Positions 35,442-40,009 of a stretch of DNA of 40,009 nt are shown here, one piece after another (positions within the stretch are counted from its first letter, which is position 1; each line of letters opens with the position of its first letter). The translations under genes were made by a program, and so were the position numbers. Under the pieces are notes generated by a model. That model worked only from the letters and a program-made list of their open reading frames with translations, was not told the origin of the DNA and ran no database searches. The DNA lies in NCBI GenBank assembly GCA_019510195.1, contig JAEKKW010000019.1, positions 1 through 40,009 of the forward strand, in the 5' to 3' direction. The DNA comes from Lysobacterales bacterium. GTDB lineage: Bacteria > Pseudomonadota > Gammaproteobacteria > Xanthomonadales > Xanthomonadaceae.

Positions 35442-37757
35442 ATGGCCTACATCAAGTCGCGCAAGCACGTCTTGCCCGTCGCCGTCCTCGCCACCGGCCT
35501 GACCCTCGCCCTGCCCGCGATGGCGGGCACCGGCAGCGATGCCGGCACCAGCCCCGGCGATGACGCCCACCAGCTCGGCCGGGTCGAGGTGAAGGGACAG
35601 CGCGGCATCAAGCGCGACGAATTGCAGTCGGACAAGTTCACCCAGCCGCTGCAGGATACGCCGCAGACGGTGCAGATCATCAGCAGCGATCTCTTCAACC
35701 AGCAGGGCGCGACCAACCTGACCGAAGCACTGCGCAACAGCGCGGGCGTCGGCACCTTCTATGCCGGCGAAAACGGCAATACCAGCACCGGCGACACCAT
35801 CAGCATGCGCGGCTTCGATACCTCGAACAGCATCTTCGTCGATGGCGTGCGCGATCTCGGCAGCGTTTCGCGCGATGTCTTCAACATCGAACAGGTGGAA
35901 GTGATCAAGGGCCCCGCCGGCACCGATACCGGCCGCGCCGCACCGACCGGTTCGATCAACATGGTCAGCAAGCAGGCGCAGATGCAGGACGCGGTGTCCG
36001 GCAGCGTGACCGCCGGCAGCGATGGCCAGAAGCGCGTCACCACCGACTGGAAACAGGCGCTCGGTGCCGACAGTGCACTGCGGCTCAACCTGATGTGGCA
36101 GGACAGCGATGTCCCGGGCCGCGATCATGTCAACAACAGTCGCTTCGGGCTCGCGCCTTCGCTGGGCTTCGGCCTCAAGGGTGACACCCGCGTCTGGATC
36201 AACCTGTTGTACGTGAAGCAGGACAACGTGCCGGACGGATTCGTGCCGACCATCGGCCTGCCGAGCTGGACACCGCAGACCGGACTGGGTCAACTGGCAG
36301 GACACCCGGTCGATCCGAAGAATTTCTACGGCACCCGCGCCGACCACGACGATTCGAAAACCGCGATGGCGACGTTGCGCATCAAACACGACTTCACCGA
36401 CAAGGTGATGTTGACCAACACCACGCGTTGGGGACGCACATCGCAGAACATGCTGCTGACGTCGTTCCTGGTCACCGGGGGTACCGCGACCGATCCCATG
36501 GCCGGCAACGTCAAGTGGACGAATCCCGCCGATCTCTCCACCTACACGATGGCGCGCAGCACGCCCAACTTCAAGGACCAGGACAACCGCATCTTCACCG
36601 ACCAGTTGAACCTGCGCGCCGATTTCGCCACCGGCCGGGTGAAGCACTACCTCACCGCGGGCCTGGAATTCACCCGCGAAACGCAGGTCGCGCTCGGGCA
36701 GGCCGCCACCAACGGCAGCAAGTGGACACCGGCGAACCTCTACGATCCCGACTGGAACGCCACGGGACTCAGCTGGGCGCACAACGGCGCCGATGGCCAC
36801 GGCAAGACCACGACGACATCGGCCTATCTGTTCGACACGCTGAAGTTCGGCGAACACTTCCTGCTGACCGGCGGCGTGCGCGCCGATCGCTATCGCACGC
36901 AATACGCCGCCTCCGCGGTGTGCTCGGCGACACGCGCGCCGTTCTGCGGAACCAACCCGGCAGGCACCGTGCTGCCGAGCGTCGATGCCTCGACATCGGG
37001 CACCCTGCTCAACTGGAAACTCGGCGCGGTCTGGAAGTTCGGCGAAACGCTGAGCGTCTATGCCAATTCGGCGGTGTCGCAGCAGCCGCCGGGCGGCGCC
37101 AATTTCGCGCTGAGCGCGGCCGGCAACAGCGCCGACAACCCGGCGATGCGCCCGCAGAAAGCCCGCACGCAGGAAATCGGCGCCAAATGGAACACCTTGC
37201 AGCAGCGGCTGTCATTAAATGCCGCGCTGTTCCGCACCACCGTCGACAACGAAATCAATACCCAGGTGCTGGATGACGCCGGCAATCCGACCCAGACCGG
37301 CAGGAAGCGCATCGAAGGCGTCGAACTGTCGGCGGTCGGCAACATCAACGAACATTGGCAGGTCTCCGCCGGCTATACCCGCCTGAAGACCCGCGTGGTG
37401 GAAGGCGCGATGACCGCGCAGGACGGCTCGCCCAACCTCACCTATACCCCGGACAACGCCTTCACCGCGTGGACGAGTTACCGCTTCGATTCCGGCCTGA
37501 CCATCGGTGGCGGCGCGCGCCATTCCGGCGAGCTGCATCGCGGCACCGACGGCGCGGTCGGTACCCCGCTCTACACCCAGGCATGGACGGTCTACGACGC
37601 GGTGGTCTCGCAGGCCGTCAACCGCAACCTGACCCTGCGCCTCAACGGCTACAACCTCGGCAACAAGCACTATGTCGCGGCGATCAACAAGAGCGGCTAC
37701 CGCTACATGCCGGGCGCGGCGCGAACCTTCCTGTTGAGCGCGGACTTCCGCTTCTGA
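35442..37757 (+). CDS. fiu: TonB-dependent catecholate siderophore receptor Fiu
   Basis: 771-residue outer-membrane receptor. A signal peptide (about 1-28, ending LPAMA) is followed by the plug domain with LQDTPQTVQIISSDLFNQQGATNLTEALRNSAGV, MRGFDTSNSIFVDGVRD and VEVIKGPAGTDTGRAAPTGSINMVSK. A 22-strand-type beta-barrel ends in SADFRF with terminal Phe. The Fiu subfamily imports iron complexed with catecholate siderophores or their breakdown products. Regulation by Fur is directly visible. It is followed closely by a PiuC-like oxygenase and a PepSY protein, the same trio found beside Fiu-type receptors in related bacteria. The frame is complete. Confidence 0.93.
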   Translation: MAYIKSRKHVLPVAVLATGLTLALPAMAGTGSDAGTSPGDDAHQLGRVEVKGQRGIKRDELQSDKFTQPLQDTPQTVQIISSDLFNQQGATNLTEALRNSAGVGTFYAGENGNTSTGDTISMRGFDTSNSIFVDGVRDLGSVSRDVFNIEQVEVIKGPAGTDTGRAAPTGSINMVSKQAQMQDAVSGSVTAGSDGQKRVTTDWKQALGADSALRLNLMWQDSDVPGRDHVNNSRFGLAPSLGFGLKGDTRVWINLLYVKQDNVPDGFVPTIGLPSWTPQTGLGQLAGHPVDPKNFYGTRADHDDSKTAMATLRIKHDFTDKVMLTNTTRWGRTSQNMLLTSFLVTGGTATDPMAGNVKWTNPADLSTYTMARSTPNFKDQDNRIFTDQLNLRADFATGRVKHYLTAGLEFTRETQVALGQAATNGSKWTPANLYDPDWNATGLSWAHNGADGHGKTTTTSAYLFDTLKFGEHFLLTGGVRADRYRTQYAASAVCSATRAPFCGTNPAGTVLPSVDASTSGTLLNWKLGAVWKFGETLSVYANSAVSQQPPGGANFALSAAGNSADNPAMRPQKARTQEIGAKWNTLQQRLSLNAALFRTTVDNEINTQVLDDAGNPTQTGRKRIEGVELSAVGNINEHWQVSAGYTRLKTRVVEGAMTAQDGSPNLTYTPDNAFTAWTSYRFDSGLTIGGGARHSGELHRGTDGAVGTPLYTQAWTVYDAVVSQAVNRNLTLRLNGYNLGNKHYVAAINKSGYRYMPGAARTFLLSADFRF

Positions 37758-37780
37758 GCCGCGGCTGATACAACATCACC

Positions 37781-38455
37781 ATGTTGCTGCATCTTCCCGG
37801 CATCCTCACCCCCGACGAACTGGCGCACCTGCGGGGCGCGCTGGACGCGGCGGGGTGGACGGATGGCCGTGAAACCGTCGGTGCGCAGGGCGCACGCGCC
37901 AAGCGCAACGAGCAACTGCCGGATGCCTCGTCGCTGCGCGCGGAGCTCGGGCAGGTGGTGCTGGCGGCGCTGGCGCGGAATCCGGACTATTTCGGCGCGG
38001 CATTGCCGTTGAAGACCTTGGCGCCGCGCTTCAATCGCTACAGCGACGGTGGCGAGTACGGCTTCCATGTCGATGGCGCGATGATGCGCTCCGGCGACGG
38101 TTACGTGCGTTCCGATCTCTCGTGCACGCTGTTCCTGTGCGATCCCGCGGAATATGACGGCGGCGAGCTGGTCATCCACGACACCTATGGCGAGCATGAA
38201 GTGAAGTTGCCTGCGGGTGATCTCATCCTCTATCCGTCGAGCAGCCTGCATCGCGTCGCGCCGGTGACGCGCGGCGCGCGACTGGCGTCGTTCTTCTGGA
38301 TCCAGAGCATGGTGCGCGACGATGCAGAGCGCCAGACCTTGTTTGATCTCGATCTTTCGATCCGGCAACTCGGCGGCGGCACCAGCGATGGCGCCGCGAT
38401 CCTGCGCCTGACCGGCATCTACCACAACCTGCTGCGGCGTTGGGCCGACAGCTGA
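37781..38455 (+). CDS. Fe2+/2-oxoglutarate-dependent dioxygenase (PiuC/YbiX family)
   Basis: 224-residue PKHD-type hydroxylase. The iron ligands are His96 and Asp98 (YGFHVDGAM) and His157 (SSLHRVAPV). Arg167 in TRGAR is the likely 2-oxoglutarate anchor. This family (YbiX in E. coli, PiuC in Pseudomonas) is encoded next to siderophore receptors and is thought to modify a siderophore or related molecule, but the substrate is unproven. ATG 37781 lies 23 nt after the fiu stop. The gene is probably under the same Fur control. In E. coli ybiX likewise lies next to fiu. Confidence 0.92.
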   Translation: MLLHLPGILTPDELAHLRGALDAAGWTDGRETVGAQGARAKRNEQLPDASSLRAELGQVVLAALARNPDYFGAALPLKTLAPRFNRYSDGGEYGFHVDGAMMRSGDGYVRSDLSCTLFLCDPAEYDGGELVIHDTYGEHEVKLPAGDLILYPSSSLHRVAPVTRGARLASFFWIQSMVRDDAERQTLFDLDLSIRQLGGGTSDGAAILRLTGIYHNLLRRWADS

Positions 38456-38488
38456 CATCCACGCCATCGACAACGGAACCCTTGCCAC

Positions 38489-39109
38489 ATGGCCTTCAAG
38501 ATTTTCAGTCACCACCGCACCTTCCGCTGGATGCGCCAGTTCCACCTGTGGATCGGCGCCTGGGGCGCGATCGCCGCGCTGCTGTTCGGCATCACCGGGC
38601 TGGTGCTCAACCATCGCATCGGCGACAACGCCTGGCCGCAGGGCAAGACCGAACCCGTGCGCAAGGAACAGCTCGCGGCGCCCGCCGACGTGCGGACATC
38701 ACCGGAAGCGATGTCGACGTGGCTGCGGCAGACGCGCGGCCTCGATGCCGACATGATCCGCAAGCCGCGCCCCGGCGGTGACGGCAAGCCCGATGGTCCG
38801 CAGAAGTGGAATTTCTCCGGCGGCAGCGCGCGCAACAGCTGGAGCGCGGAATACGTGGTCGGCGGCGAGAATGTCGACGTGAAATGGAGCACCAGCACCC
38901 CGCTCGCGGTGTTCAACAAGTTGCACAAGGGCATCGGTGGGACATGGTGGCGCGTGCTGAGCGACAGCTATGCGATCGCGATGATCCTGCTGGCGTTGAC
39001 CGGCCTGTGGATGTGGGCGCGCGGGCGCGGCGCGAAAGAGATGGTGATGAGCGTGTTCGCGCTGGCGGTACTGGCGACAGGCTCAGCCTTCGTGCTGGCG
39101 TTCCTGTAG
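38489..39109 (+). CDS. PepSY-associated TM helix membrane protein
   Basis: 206-residue inner-membrane protein. A basic N-terminus (FKIFSHHRTFRWMRQFHLWIGAWG) leads into the first TM helix (about 20-42). A periplasmic PepSY-like segment (about 45-140, with NFSGGSARNSWSAEYVVGGENVDVKWSTSTP) follows. The LHKGIGGTWWRVLSDSYAIAMILLALTGLWMWARGR helix region (about 145-180) and a last helix at the end complete the protein. Its partners at Fiu loci suggest a role as a membrane reductase or accessory factor for siderophore iron release. This is inference. Its last 27 nt overlap the hutD 3' end on the other strand. Confidence 0.85.
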   Translation: MAFKIFSHHRTFRWMRQFHLWIGAWGAIAALLFGITGLVLNHRIGDNAWPQGKTEPVRKEQLAAPADVRTSPEAMSTWLRQTRGLDADMIRKPRPGGDGKPDGPQKWNFSGGSARNSWSAEYVVGGENVDVKWSTSTPLAVFNKLHKGIGGTWWRVLSDSYAIAMILLALTGLWMWARGRGAKEMVMSVFALAVLATGSAFVLAFL

Positions 39110-39679
39110 GGGCTTCAAGCGGATTGCCAGGGCCGTGCCTGCCCCGTCCAGGTGCAGGCGCCGCGCACTGCCGTCGTCGATGCTGACGAGGGTGTCGCCG
39201 GTCTCGAGATGCAAGCTGCGACCATCGCCATCGACATGACCGGCGGCGACATGGAGGGCCCAGGTTTCGCCGGGCGCCGCGAACAACTGGATCGATCCGA
39301 CCATCGGCCGCACCCACAGCTCGGCATCGAAACGATCGCGCTGCCACATCAGGTTGAAGTCGGTGGTGGGGCCGGCGATCGGGCCACCGGAGAGTTCCGC
39401 TTCGCCGGGAAAGCGTGCCAAAGCAAACGGCGTGTCGAGGCGTGCCTCGCGACCGTCGGCGAAACGCAGGACGAGGCCATCGCCATTCAGCAACACGAGG
39501 ATGCGATCGACACCGGGGAAGGCCGAGAACGGCGCATCGCGATCGACATCGGCGATCGACAATCGCCATTGCCAGGGTTGGCCATCGCCCGGCCACTGCA
39601 TCAGTTCACGGGTGCTGCCGTCGCCATTGGCCCATGGTTGGCGCTGGCTGTCACCGGATCTGAGGATGCGGAGGCTCAT
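39083..39679 (-). CDS. HutD/Ves family cupin-like protein
   Basis: 198-residue cytoplasmic protein of the HutD/Ves family, a bicupin fold. Signatures are ILRSGDSQRQPWANGDGSTREL at the N-terminus, WQWRLSIADVDRDAPFSAFPGVDRIL, and GGPIAGPTTDFNLMWQRD. Such proteins occur with histidine-utilisation genes in some bacteria (HutD) or alone (Ves, YdjR-like). No hut gene is present here, so no pathway is assigned. ATG 39679 is the natural start. The longer frame upstream is not conserved-looking. Convergent with the PepSY gene, overlapping by 27 nt. Confidence 0.85.
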   Translation of the reverse strand: MSLRILRSGDSQRQPWANGDGSTRELMQWPGDGQPWQWRLSIADVDRDAPFSAFPGVDRILVLLNGDGLVLRFADGREARLDTPFALARFPGEAELSGGPIAGPTTDFNLMWQRDRFDAELWVRPMVGSIQLFAAPGETWALHVAAGHVDGDGRSLHLETGDTLVSIDDGSARRLHLDGAGTALAIRLKPLQERQHEG

Positions 39680-39968
39680 CGCGCCAGTGTAGTGCCACGC
39701 CAGAAAACATCGCCCGACCGCACCTCCCAATGCGGCCGGGCGACTGACCTCCGTGTCCTCCCCCCATCTCCATCGCTCGGGCGTCCCTGCCCGCTCCGCA
39801 CGCCGCCTGCCCACTCCCGGCATCCGACGCGCTGCTCTTCTGGTCTGTGCAAGCAAGTGTCGGCCTGTCGAGGCCTGCCGTCTGTCGGCGTGATGCGCGC
39901 CGTGGGGTCAGAAAAATCCGACATCACAGCTGCAGCGCTAAAATGGGGTTTTCACCCCGGAGCAGCGC
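39680..39968 (+). other. Intergenic region with leader of the right-edge gene
   Basis: Mostly low in recognisable signal. Near the right end, TAAAAT (39939-39944) is a possible -10, with CCGACA at 39918-39923 as a poorly spaced -35. A small hairpin GGGG-TTTTCA-CCCC (39945-39958) directly abuts the ribosome-binding site GGAG (39959-39962). A GTGGGGTCAGAAAAA stretch (39902-39916) resembles half of intergenic repeats I associate with this family, but no second arm is present. Confidence 0.4.
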
Positions 39969-40009
39969 GTGGATATCGCCAAGTTGAAGGCTTTCGTCGG
40001 CCACAAGTG
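39969..40009 (+). CDS. Start of an unidentified gene, cut by the window edge
   Basis: GTG 39969 has GGAG 6 nt upstream and opens a frame reading VDIAKLKAFVGHK to the edge. Thirteen residues are too few to name a family. A promoter-like TAAAAT and a hairpin lie just upstream, supporting a real gene start. Confidence 0.5.
   Translation, partial: MDIAKLKAFVGHK

Noticed and set aside
39902-39916. REP-like repeat element
   Set aside because: GTGGGGTCAGAAAAA resembles one arm of repeats I associate with this family, but no complementary arm follows and no second copy is in the window.
39676-39927. 83-codon minus-strand frame upstream of hutD
   Set aside because: Arg/Gly/Asp-rich with no domain or ribosome-binding site. 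It overlaps the hutD start and looks like intergenic GC-rich noise.

Overview
The window is GC-rich, gene-dense chromosomal DNA from a gammaproteobacterium, most likely of the Xanthomonadaceae/Lysobacteraceae (Xanthomonas, Lysobacter, Luteimonas and relatives). The main evidence is a fused aspartate kinase/diaminopimelate decarboxylase followed by MurL and MurD2, the alternative D-glutamate route of peptidoglycan synthesis described in Xanthomonas. An otsB-GH15-otsA trehalose operon, an oligopeptide transporter plus S9 peptidase operon, and a Fiu-PiuC-PepSY iron module fit the same group. I see no tRNA, rRNA, CRISPR array, transposase or prophage. This is core chromosome rather than an island.

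Layout. 1-2783 (+): broken corC, a DUF4105 (Lnb-like) membrane protein, and corA. 2889-5115 (+): cstA and its small partner ybdD. 5119-6175 (-): a frameshifted Nramp-type transporter. 6295-11595 (-, transcribed right to left): OPT oligopeptide transporter, S9 dipeptidyl peptidase, DUF819 membrane protein. 11675-15447 (-): otsB, a frameshifted GH15 gene, otsA. 15665-16141 (-): ssb. 16345-17331 (+): ispB. 17344-23534 (-): lysAC fusion, murL, murD2, dienelactone hydrolase. 23613-24506 (+): phzF-like. 24759-25145 (+): HU-like protein with a histone-H1-like tail and a strong terminator. 25266-26548 (+): two lipoproteins. 26611-28854 (-): DUF5916/CBM9 outer-membrane protein. 28984-29463 (-): SET-domain methyltransferase. 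29615-35372 (+): SUF iron-sulfur operon (Rrf2 regulator, sufB, sufC, sufD, sufS, GNAT, Rieske ferredoxin). 35381-39109 (+): Fur box, fiu, piuC-like oxygenase, PepSY membrane protein. 39083-39679 (-): HutD. A new gene begins at 39969 and leaves the window.

Genes are packed into translationally coupled operons, with nine 4-nt ATGA/GTGA stop-start overlaps. Functional clusters are envelope/peptidoglycan (lysAC-murL-murD2), peptide uptake and cleavage (OPT-S9), osmoprotection (ots), Fe-S assembly (suf) and siderophore uptake (fiu).

The most unusual feature is that four conserved genes (corC, the Nramp gene, GH15, sufB) each lack an internal or C-terminal block. By family comparison the blocks are about 35-90 codons. 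In each the reading frame changes at the junction while flanking protein sequence continues in another frame or reaches the original stop. One is sufB, which should be essential. This pattern needs checking as an assembly problem before any biological reading. Regulatory signals that can be read directly are a perfect Fur box over the fiu promoter, a dyad over the SUF regulator promoter, an 18-bp perfect palindrome upstream of the DUF5916 gene, and terminators after ssb and the HU gene.
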